This document shows, piece after piece, positions 55,498 to 64,000 of a DNA stretch of 64,000 nt. The translations under genes were made by a program, and so were the position numbers. Source of the DNA: Bdellovibrionales bacterium (GTDB taxonomy: Bacteria > Bdellovibrionota > Bdellovibrionia > Bdellovibrionales > JAMPXM01). Where the stretch lies: contig JADJOF010000007.1 in assembly GCA_016713885.1 (NCBI GenBank), forward strand, positions 1-64,000, in the 5' to 3' direction. The notes below the pieces were generated by a model, which ran no database searches, was not told where the DNA came from, and saw only the letters and a list, made by a program, of their open reading frames with translations. Position 1 is the first letter of the stretch. Each line of letters opens with the position of its first letter.

Positions 55498-56961
55498 CTA
55501 TTCCAGACGGTAGTTTGGAGCTTCTTTGGTGATGCTGACATCGTGAACGTGTGACTCACGAAGTCCCGCTTGCGAAATTTGAACGAACTTCGCTCTCTCT
55601 TGCAGCTCGGCGATTGAGCTTGCGCCCAGATAACCCATACCGCTGCGTACGCCCCCGAGGAGTTGATGAAGAACCGCCGAGGCCGATCCCTTGTAGGGCA
55701 CACGTCCTTCGATTCCTTCTGGAACAAGTTTATCAAACTCCGCAACATCGCTCTGGAAATAACGGTCTTTTGAACCTTGCGCCATTGCCCCAAGCGATCC
55801 CATACCACGATAGACTTTATAAGTTCGTCCCTGATACAGCAGGGTCTCGCCGGGGCTCTCATCTGCTCCGGCTAAGAGATTTCCAATCATCACGGCCGAA
55901 GCACCGAGTGCCAAGGCTTTCGTTATGTCGCCCGAATATTTAATTCCGCCGTCGGCGATAATCGTTTTCCCTTTTTTCTTAGCCGCTTTTGAGCACTCCA
56001 TCACCGCCGAGATCTGCGGCATTCCAACGCCGGCAACCACTCGGGTTGTGCAAATCGAGCCCGGTCCAATACCAACTTTGATGACATCCGCACCGCGGGC
56101 GATCAACGCTTCCGTCGCATCCGCTGTGACAACGTTGCCAGCAACGATGACGGTGTCTTTAAACTGTTTGGACGCCCAATCCACCATATCAAGTACATTT
56201 TTTGAGTGGCCATGAGCCGTGTCGATGCAGAGAACATCACAACCCGCGGCAACCAAAGCCTGCGCGCGATCGCGCGATGTCGCATCGACCCCAAGTGCCG
56301 CCGCTACAACAAGGCGACCATGCATATCCTTTGTTGCCAAAGGGTACTCTTTTGACTTCTCAATATCCTTAATCGTGATCAACCCGCGAAGCGTTCCATC
56401 CTTAGCGACAATCGGCAGCTTCTCAATTCTGTGTTTCTGCAAAATCGCTTTCGCCTTCTCAAGCGTCGTGCCGACCTCCGCCGTCACCAGCGGTTCTTTC
56501 GTCATCACGTTTTCAATGTTCTGATCAAGATTCGTCTCAAAGCGCAGATCGCGATTCGTCAAGATACCAACGAGCTTGCCATCCACCGTCACCGGAAATC
56601 CAGAAACCGAATAACGCCGCATGAGCTCAAGTGCATCGCGAACTTTTTTGTCGGGCCTTAAAGTAATCGGATCGAGAATCATTCCCGACTCATACTTCTT
56701 TACGCGTTCCACTTCGAGCGCCTGGGCCTCAATCGGCATGTTTTTATGAATCACTCCGAGGCCACCCTGCTGAGCCATAATTCGCGCCATTCGATTTTCA
56801 GTAACCGTATCCATCGCGGCAGAAATGATGGGTGAATGAAGAATTATGTTTCGCGCAAAATGAGATTTCGCCGTGACAGCCGAAGGAATCACTTCGGAGT
56901 ACTGTGGGACCAGGAGAATGTCGTCAAAAGTCAGAGCGTAGGGAATCGCGTCTCTTTGCAT
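55498..56961 (-). CDS. guaB: IMP dehydrogenase
   Basis: Oxidises IMP to XMP, the rate-limiting step to guanine nucleotides. TIM-barrel start FDDILLVPQYSEVIPS, a CBS pair at about residues 95-205 (IENVMTKEPLVT), the catalytic loop GIGPGSICTTRVVAGVG with active Cys, and the flap YRGMGSLGAM. Length 487 is normal. Upstream of guaA in the same direction. Confidence 0.96.
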   Translation of the reverse strand: MQRDAIPYALTFDDILLVPQYSEVIPSAVTAKSHFARNIILHSPIISAAMDTVTENRMARIMAQQGGLGVIHKNMPIEAQALEVERVKKYESGMILDPITLRPDKKVRDALELMRRYSVSGFPVTVDGKLVGILTNRDLRFETNLDQNIENVMTKEPLVTAEVGTTLEKAKAILQKHRIEKLPIVAKDGTLRGLITIKDIEKSKEYPLATKDMHGRLVVAAALGVDATSRDRAQALVAAGCDVLCIDTAHGHSKNVLDMVDWASKQFKDTVIVAGNVVTADATEALIARGADVIKVGIGPGSICTTRVVAGVGMPQISAVMECSKAAKKKGKTIIADGGIKYSGDITKALALGASAVMIGNLLAGADESPGETLLYQGRTYKVYRGMGSLGAMAQGSKDRYFQSDVAEFDKLVPEGIEGRVPYKGSASAVLHQLLGGVRSGMGYLGASSIAELQERAKFVQISQAGLRESHVHDVSITKEAPNYRLE

Positions 56962-56973
56962 GGCTATTTCTCC

Positions 56974-57516
56974 TCAAGGTCTTTCCGTGTGCTTGTCAGG
57001 ATTTTGATACCAGTCTTTGTACATGAGATAATTCTTTTCAGATTGCGCCAGAAACGCGAGTTCCTCGGGCTTCAATCGCCGAACCGCTTTAGCGGGGCGA
57101 CCAAGAATCAACCAGCCCTCTTCTAAAAACTCCGCACCCTCCGTCACCAGCGAACCCGCTCCGACGATCGAACGCGCGGCAATCTTCGCATTGTCCATGA
57201 TTGTTGCCCCCATTCCGATGAGGCACTGATCGCCAATCTGACAACCATGCAGCGTGACGGTGTGACCGACAGTGACGCCCTTGCCAATTGTCGCGAAGGC
57301 CTTCTTGAAGGTGCCGTGAATCACCGTGCCGTCTTGGATATTGGTGCCGTCACCGATCCGAATAGGACCGACGTCACCGCGTAAAACCGCCGAGAACCAA
57401 ATCGAGCAGTTCTCGCCAATTTCAACGTCACCGATAACGGCCGCAGTTGGGGCAATGAATGTGTGGGGACCGATTTTGGGCGTAAATCCCAGGAGAGGCA
57501 TAATAGTTGGGCTCAT
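56974..57516 (-). CDS. Gamma-class carbonic anhydrase-like protein
   Basis: A 180-residue left-handed beta-helix built of hexapeptide repeats (IGDVEIGENCSIWFSAVLRGD, IGDGTNIQDGTVIHG). Metal-binding His residues are in VIHGT and GHTVTLHG. The family (YrdA/PaaY/CamH) covers zinc-dependent carbonic anhydrases and related proteins. The operon position between DUF151 and guaB with 10-12 base gaps suggests co-transcription. Confidence 0.88.
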   Translation of the reverse strand: MSPTIMPLLGFTPKIGPHTFIAPTAAVIGDVEIGENCSIWFSAVLRGDVGPIRIGDGTNIQDGTVIHGTFKKAFATIGKGVTVGHTVTLHGCQIGDQCLIGMGATIMDNAKIAARSIVGAGSLVTEGAEFLEEGWLILGRPAKAVRRLKPEELAFLAQSEKNYLMYKDWYQNPDKHTERP

Positions 57517-57526
57517 GCCCTCCGGA

Positions 57527-58111
57527 TTACATCACGTAGCCGGTCTTCTTGGAACCGATTTCGAGTTCCGGAAACGCTTCTTTAATTGCGCCAGTCAAAA
57601 TACCCTCTTGCAGCTGCTCAATCTCGCTGTTGAGCACGCGGCACTGCGCAATAAAGTCGAGCGTGCTAAAGAATCGGGTCTTTGAAGCCAGGCAGAAACT
57701 CATCACTTCATCAGCACGGACGCGGGCTTCGAAGCGATTGCTGCCACCAAACTTTAACGTTGCGTACTGATGATGACCAATTCGCTCACTAAAGTAGCAC
57801 TCAATTGTTTCAATACCGAACTGCTTAAGAAGCAGGCCCGCCACTCGGTGCGGAGACCCCTCGGCTCCATGCGAAAGCTCATGCAGTCCCACCGATGCAT
57901 CGAGCGGATGAATCCAAACCGGAAGAGTTTCGCCCGTTCCACCATGCTTTAAGAGAAAAACCGGGCGCGCGACTCCAGGAAGAACCGCAATTCCCGATGG
58001 CAAGAGCTCAATCCACTCATCGCGCGACGGACCCGAATCAGCCGGCGGCATCGACGCCATCGCCTTCGGTGCAATCTTCTTTCTTCCTGAACCTTGCGGC
58101 ACGGGCTTCAT
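57527..58111 (-). CDS. DUF151 (bifunctional nuclease-like) domain protein
   Basis: A 194-residue protein. The block VFLLKHGGTGETLPVWIHPLDASV, then SPHRVAGLLLKQFGIETIECYFS and HHQYATLKF, matches the DUF151 family, some members of which have DNase/RNase activity. A Pro/Lys-rich N-terminal extension of about 30 residues precedes it. The start overlaps the stop of miaB (ATGA), so it is translationally coupled. Confidence 0.75.
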   Translation of the reverse strand: MKPVPQGSGRKKIAPKAMASMPPADSGPSRDEWIELLPSGIAVLPGVARPVFLLKHGGTGETLPVWIHPLDASVGLHELSHGAEGSPHRVAGLLLKQFGIETIECYFSERIGHHQYATLKFGGSNRFEARVRADEVMSFCLASKTRFFSTLDFIAQCRVLNSEIEQLQEGILTGAIKEAFPELEIGSKKTGYVM

Positions 58112-59481
58112 AGGCTCAATGCCCCACTGTGCGCGGTCGATGCGGCAGAACCCGTGACGAGCTCACATCGCAACACACTCGGAAACGCTTTTAACACTTT
58201 CACGGGAACAGTTTGACCAATCAGCGACTCAGGCGCGTAACAGTACACGAGTTTATTGTGCGTCGTGCGACCTTGAATCTGCCCATCGACATCAGACTTT
58301 GCTTCAAACAACGTCTCGTAGACCTGGCCATCATAGGGCTTCGCCAGTTCGAAGCTGATCTCACGCTGAGTTTTCAACAGCGAATCCAGTCGCCTCGACT
58401 TCTCGTCTTCTGGAATCTGGTCATCAAACCGTGCCGCTTTTGTGAACGGCCGCGGGCTGTATTTAAAGGCGTAAATATTGTCATAGCGGACTTGCTCAAT
58501 CAGCGAATACGTATCTTCAAACTGCGCTTCCGTTTCGCCCGGAAAACCGACGATGAGATCCGTCGACAGCACCACGCCAGGAATTCCTTCGCGGATCATC
58601 CTCACTTTATCAAGGTACTCTTCTCGCGAATATCCACGATTCATCCGTTTTAGAACCTCAGTGTTCCCACTCTGGGCCGGCAGATGAATGTAGTCGCAGA
58701 TCTTACTGCGGTACTTCTGCGAGATGTCGACGAGCTCCTGATTGAAATCCTTTGGATGCGATGTCGTATAGCGAATCCGTGCAATATCAGTATCTTCGGC
58801 GAGCGTCTTGAGCAACTGACCGAAGTCGGCTCCACAGTCGCTCTCGTAGGAGTTCACGTTCTGCCCGAGCAGCGTGACCTCCTTCACCCCGCGCGCAACC
58901 AGACTTTTGATATCCGTCAAAAGCTCTTTAAGATTTCGACTGCGTTCCCGCCCACGCGTAAACGGCACAACACAGAAGGTACAGAAATTATCGCAACCCT
59001 TCATGATGTTCACGAACGCTGTGACTCCGGGGTTGCGCACCATCGTTTCGATTGAATAGGGCTTCTCATCTTCAAATCGCGCCGCCACTTGGTGCTCGCC
59101 GGTGTCGTAGCACTTCGCGACTAGCTCGGGCAGCTGGTCAATTGCATCCGTTCCAAAGACAAAGTCCAAAAGTGGGATATCCTTGAGGAGCTTTTGCTTC
59201 TCCTGCTGAGCGACGCAGCCGCCGACGCCAATCCGCAGATCCGGGTTTTTCGCCTTCAATTCCCGATAAATTCCCACCTCGGAATGAACCTTGTGCACAG
59301 GCTTCTCGCGCACCGAACACGAGTTGATAATGATCAGCGAGGCCTTGTCTGGCGACTCGACGGGAATAAAATTCACCATTTCGAGCAGCGCCATCATGCG
59401 CTCGGTATCGTTAGAATTCATCTGGCAGCCGTAGGTTGAAATATAAACGCCCCGGCCACGTCCCAAATCTTGGTTCAGCAT
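58108..59481 (-). CDS. miaB: tRNA-2-methylthio-N6-dimethylallyladenosine synthase
   Basis: Radical-SAM enzyme that adds methylthio groups to A37 of tRNAs. From ATG 59481 (AAAGG upstream): N-terminal auxiliary cluster Cys19, Cys55 and Cys89 (YGCQMN, NSCSVRE, GGCVAQ); radical-SAM CxxxCxxC at Cys163, 167 and 170 in GCDNFCTFC; C-terminal TRAM domain. Total about 457 residues. A longer start at 59538 is possible but lacks a ribosome-binding site. Confidence 0.94.
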   Translation of the reverse strand: MLNQDLGRGRGVYISTYGCQMNSNDTERMMALLEMVNFIPVESPDKASLIIINSCSVREKPVHKVHSEVGIYRELKAKNPDLRIGVGGCVAQQEKQKLLKDIPLLDFVFGTDAIDQLPELVAKCYDTGEHQVAARFEDEKPYSIETMVRNPGVTAFVNIMKGCDNFCTFCVVPFTRGRERSRNLKELLTDIKSLVARGVKEVTLLGQNVNSYESDCGADFGQLLKTLAEDTDIARIRYTTSHPKDFNQELVDISQKYRSKICDYIHLPAQSGNTEVLKRMNRGYSREEYLDKVRMIREGIPGVVLSTDLIVGFPGETEAQFEDTYSLIEQVRYDNIYAFKYSPRPFTKAARFDDQIPEDEKSRRLDSLLKTQREISFELAKPYDGQVYETLFEAKSDVDGQIQGRTTHNKLVYCYAPESLIGQTVPVKVLKAFPSVLRCELVTGSAASTAHSGALSL

Positions 59482-59561
59482 AAAACCTTTCCGTTCGGAC
59501 TGCTCTGCGTTATAGTCGGCGCCGAAGATCGAAGTCAATTCAGAGAGATAGGTCTACTAAT

Positions 59562-60188
59562 ATGACACCACGCCTTACTCAGTTGAAAGATTGGACAGCC
59601 CTCCCTCAGGAGTTTTGCGAAAAAGCAGTACTCGTCTTTGCGCAAAACTTCCTTGAAGAAGCGGAGCGAGGGCAATTCGTCGTGGATGGCCGAATCTATC
59701 CAAACGAGATCATTGTCCGCGCAGGATTCCTTGAAGCGGGTCGCTTGCGTCAGACCAACTTCGAAGTTTCCATTGATCACTCGCCGGACAAAAACGCTAT
59801 GGCACAGCTTTTTCTCGGCATCGACGTTCTTGGTTCCGTCTTCGAAACTCACTTCGAACATCTACACAACGACGAACAGGGCGACGTCGACTACCCTATG
59901 CAATGGGAAGAATTTGAGTTTGATGACAGCAAGGTTTTCTTGCGCTTCTCGACCGCCAATACCGCTCTTGAGCAAGAGGCCGATCGCCTGCTTGGCCTTG
60001 GCAGCGGAGGCCTCTACCAAGAAGTCACCGCCCACCTGACAGAGTCTCCAGACGACGCTCTATTGCGCGCTGAGATCGACTCAGAACTCGCCAAAGAGGT
60101 CAGTAAAGCCCTCCGCACCGGAGAGTTTCGCCCCAGCGGACACGAGGTTGTCGACGATCCCGATTTTGGGTCCGAAAACCTGCATTGA
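59562..60188 (+). CDS. Hypothetical acidic soluble protein
   Basis: A 208-residue protein without signal peptide or membrane segment, notably acidic in its second half (EEFEFDDSKVFLRF, EIDSELAKEVS) and with no motif I know. Divergent from miaB. An isolated single gene ahead of a hairpin terminator. Confidence 0.62.
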   Translation: MTPRLTQLKDWTALPQEFCEKAVLVFAQNFLEEAERGQFVVDGRIYPNEIIVRAGFLEAGRLRQTNFEVSIDHSPDKNAMAQLFLGIDVLGSVFETHFEHLHNDEQGDVDYPMQWEEFEFDDSKVFLRFSTANTALEQEADRLLGLGSGGLYQEVTAHLTESPDDALLRAEIDSELAKEVSKALRTGEFRPSGHEVVDDPDFGSENLH

Positions 60189-60263
60189 TTGAACTTAGAG
60201 AAAATGACGCAACGCTTTCTGGACGCCAAAGAAACGGTGCGTTATTATTGTTGGGCCCTGATG

Positions 60264-60282
60264 AGGCTCTGATCCAGAGCCT
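60264..60282. terminator. Bidirectional hairpin between convergent genes
   Basis: AGGCTCTG (60264-60271) and CAGAGCCT (60275-60282) form a perfect 8-bp stem with a 3-base loop, followed by TTT on the plus strand. It sits between the convergent genes ending at 60188 and 60303 and probably terminates the rightward gene. Confidence 0.55.
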
Positions 60283-60302
60283 TTCGAAATGACCGAGCGA
60301 TG

Positions 60303-61166
60303 CTAGAAGCGGTCCTCATCCGAATCTGATCGACCGCCGCCACCAGAGTCTGACATGCGCTGCACCTCGAAGCTGTCGCTCTGCGATTCCTCGTCGTCAA
60401 ACTCAGCCTCAACAGCCGATTCGTCGATCTCCAGCTCTTGGATAGCAGCAAGGAAGTCTTTTTCGCTGCGCAAATCTTTCTTCAAAATTTCAAGGAACTT
60501 ATCGGGGTAGCGAGCTGTGAGCTCCTCGATGTAGCGACCGAGCTTTCCCTCTTGCAGGATATGCCGGCGCGTTTGGATGTTCTTCCAAAGAAGGATGTAG
60601 TGGAAACGGCACCATGTATCGACCTCTGCAAGGCGATCGCAGTCTTTGATACGGCAATAACGGCGGCCGTCGGCGTCCGTCAAAACCACATCTTCAGCGG
60701 TATCTGGCTCTTCGTGCACAATCGGCGTTTTCGCCAAAACAGTTTCGACAGTCTCAGTTTTTGGGGCCTTCGCCGCTTTTGCTTCTGACTTTGCAGGCTT
60801 TGCCTCTTTTGGCGCCTTTGTGACAGGAGCTTCGGGCTTCGCAGGGGCGGCTTTCGCCGTCTTCACTGCGGCCGCCGCTTTATGCGCGGCAGCTTTTGGC
60901 GCTGGCTTCGCCACCGGCTTTACAACAGGCTTTGCCGAAGTCTTAACTTCGACTTTTCCTTTTACCCCAGCTTTTGGCGCAGCCATTTTATTCGGTTTTA
61001 CCGCCGCCACTTTCGCAACCGGTTTTGCCGGAGCCTTACTCGCTTTAGCCGAAGCCGATTTGGCCGCCGCTTTCGCAGCGACCGGCTTCGCAGTCTTTGC
61101 CGACTTGGCGTCGGGCTTTGTCGGTTTTTTCGTAGGCTTCGCAGTCGGTTTTTTAGGCGATTTCAT
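60303..61166 (-). CDS. Histone H1-like protein with C-terminal zinc-binding domain
   Basis: About 287 residues from ATG 61166. The first ~140 residues are Lys/Ala/Pro-rich repeats (KPTKKPTKPDAKSAK, AKASKAPAKPVAK) like bacterial H1 histones such as those of Bordetella. Then comes a folded domain with C171-x4-C176-x9-C186-x2-H189 (RIKDCDRLAEVDTWCRFHY) and aromatic/charged helices (LLWKNIQTRRHILQEGKLGRYIEEL), and a Ser/Asp/Gly tail. The basic repeats suggest non-specific DNA binding; the Cys/His part is a candidate zinc site. ATG 61202 would add 12 residues. Confidence 0.72.
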   Translation of the reverse strand: MKSPKKPTAKPTKKPTKPDAKSAKTAKPVAAKAAAKSASAKASKAPAKPVAKVAAVKPNKMAAPKAGVKGKVEVKTSAKPVVKPVAKPAPKAAAHKAAAAVKTAKAAPAKPEAPVTKAPKEAKPAKSEAKAAKAPKTETVETVLAKTPIVHEEPDTAEDVVLTDADGRRYCRIKDCDRLAEVDTWCRFHYILLWKNIQTRRHILQEGKLGRYIEELTARYPDKFLEILKKDLRSEKDFLAAIQELEIDESAVEAEFDDEESQSDSFEVQRMSDSGGGGRSDSDEDRF

Positions 61167-61211
61167 GGCCGCTACGCTCCTCGAAAGCTGGCCGCTTGTC
61201 AATCGGCGGCT

Positions 61212-62324
61212 TTAGCGAATTCGAATAACTCCGCGTTTAGAACGGACAACAATCGTTCCGCGCGTTGTGCCGGTCAGCCGAGCCGACACCGATTTGGGAC
61301 CGCTGCCACGTGGAATCGCAATCGATTCAGGGGCGAGCAAAGTCCCCTCGTCCGTACTGAGGCGCAAAAGTGCCCCCGATCCGACTGGTGGCTTAATTGA
61401 AACGCTTCCGTCCTGGGACTCCACGACGACATCCGACTCACCTTGAGCCTCTTTGCCGTCAGTCCCAAGAGCGAGCGACACCGCACCATCATCGGTTTGA
61501 CCACGAACAACGCCCTGAACCTGAGTCGCCGCCAAACCTCCGCGGCCATTGAGAAACTCAAGACCTCCCTCAAGCTTTGTCACCGTCGAACTACCGGTTT
61601 TCGCCTTGAGCGTGGAGTGCCCCTTGATTGCTGTTAGCGCCGACTCTCCAGAGAAGTTATTAACGAGAACATCACCATCGATTGTCTGGGTGAAAACTTT
61701 GGCGGCATGGCTCTCGACTTGAACGCGCCCCTTCCACTTCTCAACGCGAACCTCACCTTTAAATACCGATAGTGCAAGCAGCCCTTCACCCTCACTCATC
61801 TTGACGGAACCGTCTTGCAGAGACGCTGTGATGGGTGCCTTCCAGCCGGCACTCTGTACGGAACCGGTATGCAGATGAATTTCGGTGGGAACGCTCGGGG
61901 CTTCGATTTCAAGGTGTAGTTCCGGCTGACCAGGCGCGATTCCTGCCAACCAATCCGACTGCGTTGAACCGGCCTTTGGCTCAATCACCAGAATCGAACC
62001 CTCTTTCCTTACAGCATAGGAGAAACTGTCGAATATGTCAGCGGATTGAGCTCGAGAACCGTCGGGCTGAACTTTTCGCGCACGAACAACCGGCGCTTTG
62101 CCCGGAACGGCGGGGATCAAGCGAACCGAGCCCCGCATCCCAATCACATACAAGCGACTGGGCTTTGTCGCGTCGGTTGCCGAAAGCTCGAGTGGAAATT
62201 CTTTGAACCGCACCTCACGTGCCGCAAAAGCATGCTGCGAAACAACGAGCGCCAGCAGAAGAGCAGACACTCTGCTTGTCCCAAAACCAAGAGCCCCACA
62301 AACGCCGGTCTGATTCAATCGCAT
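61212..62324 (-). CDS. Secreted beta-helix-like (DUF4097-type) protein
   Basis: A 370-residue protein with a Sec signal peptide (SALLLALVVSQHAFA, cleavage about residue 34). The mature part is a series of short beta strands, with short stretches such as ITASLQDGSVKMSEGEGLL, GEVRVEKWKGRVQVESHAAK and DGDVLVNNFSGESALTAIKG recurring about every 20 residues. This matches the beta-helix-like DUF4097 adhesin/lipoprotein-like families by pattern only. Co-directional with the H1-like gene after a 45-base gap. Confidence 0.65.
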   Translation of the reverse strand: MRLNQTGVCGALGFGTSRVSALLLALVVSQHAFAAREVRFKEFPLELSATDATKPSRLYVIGMRGSVRLIPAVPGKAPVVRARKVQPDGSRAQSADIFDSFSYAVRKEGSILVIEPKAGSTQSDWLAGIAPGQPELHLEIEAPSVPTEIHLHTGSVQSAGWKAPITASLQDGSVKMSEGEGLLALSVFKGEVRVEKWKGRVQVESHAAKVFTQTIDGDVLVNNFSGESALTAIKGHSTLKAKTGSSTVTKLEGGLEFLNGRGGLAATQVQGVVRGQTDDGAVSLALGTDGKEAQGESDVVVESQDGSVSIKPPVGSGALLRLSTDEGTLLAPESIAIPRGSGPKSVSARLTGTTRGTIVVRSKRGVIRIR

Positions 62325-62427
62325 GATAACTCCTCATGAGTTCCCCGATTCACAGTGTCAAAGAGTGACCCTGCATCGGATTCTTGCGAACACTCTAGAC
62401 CGCTTTTTTCGACAATGGGAGGCTCGA

Positions 62428-63602
62428 ATGTCTAACGTCTATATCACTTCTGCCGCAAGAACCGCTGTGGGCTCATTTCAAGGCGCTTTTGCCGAGTTCC
62501 TGCGCCGCGTCTTGGCGCCGCTGCGATCCGCGAAGCTGTCACTCGAGCTGGAATCAAACCAGAATCAATTGATGAAGTTATCATGGGTGAGGTCCTCACC
62601 GCCGGGGTTGGCCAAGCTCCCGCTCGTCAAGCCGCACTCGGGGCCGGGCTCCCCAGCTCTGTCCCCTGCATGACCATCAACAAAGTCTGCGGCTCAGGCT
62701 TGAAAGCTGTGATGCTCGCATCAGACAACATTCGCCTCGGCAATACCAAGGTGGCGGTCGCTGGCGGCCAAAAGAATATGTCGCTTGCACCACACCTGCT
62801 GGGGAACTCACGCACGGGATTCCGCATGGGCAACACGACTCTGATCGATTCAATGGTTCACGATGGCCTTTGGGATCCGTACAGCAACTGGCACATGGGC
62901 ATGGCGGCTGAACTTTGCGTTAAAGAAAATGGTTTCACGCGTGAGCAACAAGATGAGTTCGCCATTGGTTCATACAAGAAGGCGCAAAAGGCGATTGCTG
63001 AAGGTTACTTTAAAAATGAAATCGTCGGCTTTGAAATTCAGTCGCGCAAAGGTGCCGTTGTTGTCAGCGTCGATGAAGAGCCCGCAAAAACGGACTTCGC
63101 AAAAGTTCCGGGCCTCAAGCCCGCTTTTGATAAGACCGGTACTGTGACCGCAGCCAACGCGTCGAAGATCAACGATGGTGGAGCCGCACTGGTGCTGATG
63201 GGCGAAGCCGCAATGAAGTCGGCTGGTGCCAAACCGCTTGCTCGTATCGTTGCACATGCGACGCATGCTCACGACCCAAAGTGGTTTACAACTGCTCCAG
63301 TTGGAGCAATGCAAAAAGCCGTGCAAGCAGCAGGTCTGTCTTTGGATCAAATCGATCTCTTTGAAATCAATGAAGCATTCGCTGCAGTGACGATGGTCGC
63401 AATGAAAGACCTTAAACTTTCTGCTGATCGCGTTAACGTCCACGGCGGTGCGGTTGCCATTGGGCACCCTATTGGTGCTTCGGGCGCACGAATTTTGACG
63501 ACACTTGTTCATGCGTTGCATTTGCACCAAAAACGATATGGTCTGGCGACTCTTTGTATCGGTGGCGGCGAAGCAGTCGCTCTGATCATTGAGCGCGTTT
63601 AA
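62428..63602 (+). CDS. Acetyl-CoA acetyltransferase (thiolase), one frameshift
   Basis: Catalyses 3-oxoacyl-CoA thiolysis or the reverse condensation of two acetyl-CoA. Nucleophile Cys in INKVCGSGLK (about residue 90), His in NEAFAAVT, and the C-terminal His/Cys blocks GHPIGASGARIL and CIGGGEAVALI. One base missing in the TT at 62497-62498 splits the gene; corrected it reads EFPAPRLGAAAIREAVTRAG and gives 391 residues, the normal thiolase length. Directly upstream of a CoA-transferase gene, suggesting acetoacetate or ketone-body metabolism. Confidence 0.9.
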
Positions 63603-63617
63603 AACAAGGGAGTCACA

Positions 63618-64000
63618 GTGAATCGCAAGATCGACAAAATCTACACCGACGCCCGCGCCGCACTTGAAGGCGTCGCTGACGGCATGACTATTCTTGTTGG
63701 AGGCTTTGGTCTCTGCGGGATTCCAGAGAACCTCATCATGGCTCTTAAAAACTCTGGAGTGAAAGGACTCACTTGCGTTTCCAATAATGCCGGAGTCGAC
63801 GATTTTGGCCTTGGTCTCCTTTTGCACACTCGCCAGATTAAGAAAATGGTCTCAAGCTACGTCGGAGAAAATGCGACGTTCGAAAAGCTGTATCTCTCTG
63901 GCGAGCTCGAACTCGAATTCTGTCCGCAAGGCACACTCGCTGAACGCGTCCGCGCTGGCGGAGCCGGAATTCCCGCGTTCTACACGCCGACCGGCGTTGG
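63618..64000 (+). CDS. 3-oxoacid CoA-transferase subunit A (5' part; runs off window)
   Basis: GTG 63618 with AAGGGAG upstream begins an N-terminal SCOT-A sequence: ADGMTILVGGFGLCGIPENL, VSNNAGVDDFGLGLLL, KKMVSSYVGENATFEK and EFCPQGTLAERVRAGGAGIP. The family transfers CoA from succinyl-CoA to acetoacetate. The gene is cut by the window end after about 127 codons. With the upstream thiolase it makes an acetoacetate activation/degradation pair. Confidence 0.88.
   Translation, partial: MNRKIDKIYTDARAALEGVADGMTILVGGFGLCGIPENLIMALKNSGVKGLTCVSNNAGVDDFGLGLLLHTRQIKKMVSSYVGENATFEKLYLSGELELEFCPQGTLAERVRAGGAGIPAFYTPTGV

Noticed and set aside
60820..61400. Long plus-strand frames over the H1-like gene
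   Set aside because: They are low-complexity Ala/Arg shadows of the Lys/Ala-rich coding strand.
1..64000. CRISPR arrays, rRNA genes, prophage modules and known riboswitches
   Set aside because: I looked for regularly spaced repeats, rRNA-like segments and phage structural genes and saw none; weak riboswitches could be missed by eye.

Overview
The window is about 64 kb of dense, roughly 50% GC Gram-negative chromosome. The many lipoproteins with signal-peptidase II boxes, BamB, beta-barrel proteins and secreted proteins of no familiar family suggest a bdellovibrionota- or deltaproteobacteria-like organism. That placement is inference from gene content and style; there is no rRNA gene here to settle it.

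Layout. 0-9.4 kb: secreted and lipoprotein genes, then a leftward envelope operon (leucine dehydrogenase-like, YfgM-like, BamB, a lipoprotein, an M48 Tat-lipoprotein protease, a membrane protein). 9.4-13 kb: one large repeat-rich surface lipoprotein, broken in three places. 13-16 kb: a membrane-tethered HTH protein, a minimal tyrosine recombinase and two secreted proteins. 16.2-23.5 kb: rightward core-lipid operon rpmF-fabH-fabD-fabG-acpP-fabF followed by rpiB, glyA and an M23 peptidase. 23.5-33.2 kb: penicillin acylase, an outer-membrane barrel, a haem-type DUF3445 protein coupled to an Atm1-like ABC exporter, a three-gene metal-uptake operon and tRNA-Val. 33.9-35.4 kb: an ISL3-type insertion sequence with perfect 21-bp inverted repeats that runs into the 3' end of a nitroreductase-like gene. 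35.3-43.2 kb: an unusual acyl-metabolism cluster with two sister AraC regulators, a fused 2-oxoacid dehydrogenase E1, a FabD-like acyltransferase lacking the malonate-binding Arg, a lipoyl-less E2-like protein lacking its catalytic His, and LipB. 43-47.6 kb: FlgT/CsgG-like secreted pair, methyltransferase, HTH-TPR regulator. 47.6-51.1 kb: dnaE. 51-53.7 kb: small secreted proteins around an IS200-type transposase. 53.9-59.5 kb: guaB-guaA, gamma carbonic anhydrase, miaB and a DUF151 protein. 59.5-64 kb: a histone-H1-like protein, a beta-helix-like secreted protein, thiolase and the start of a 3-oxoacid CoA-transferase gene.

A strong global observation is that eleven genes, including dnaE, lipB and a thiolase, are interrupted by single-base insertions or deletions, nearly all in short homopolymers. 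Correcting each by one base restores full-length family members exactly in frame. The simplest reading is residual sequencing error rather than gene decay. I have annotated these genes over their restored extent and said so in each entry.

The best candidate for an undescribed system is the 35.3-43.2 kb acyl cluster: E1 would make an acyl group by decarboxylating a 2-oxoacid, and two degenerate or re-specialised acyltransferases could pass it on, under control of two paralogous AraC regulators.
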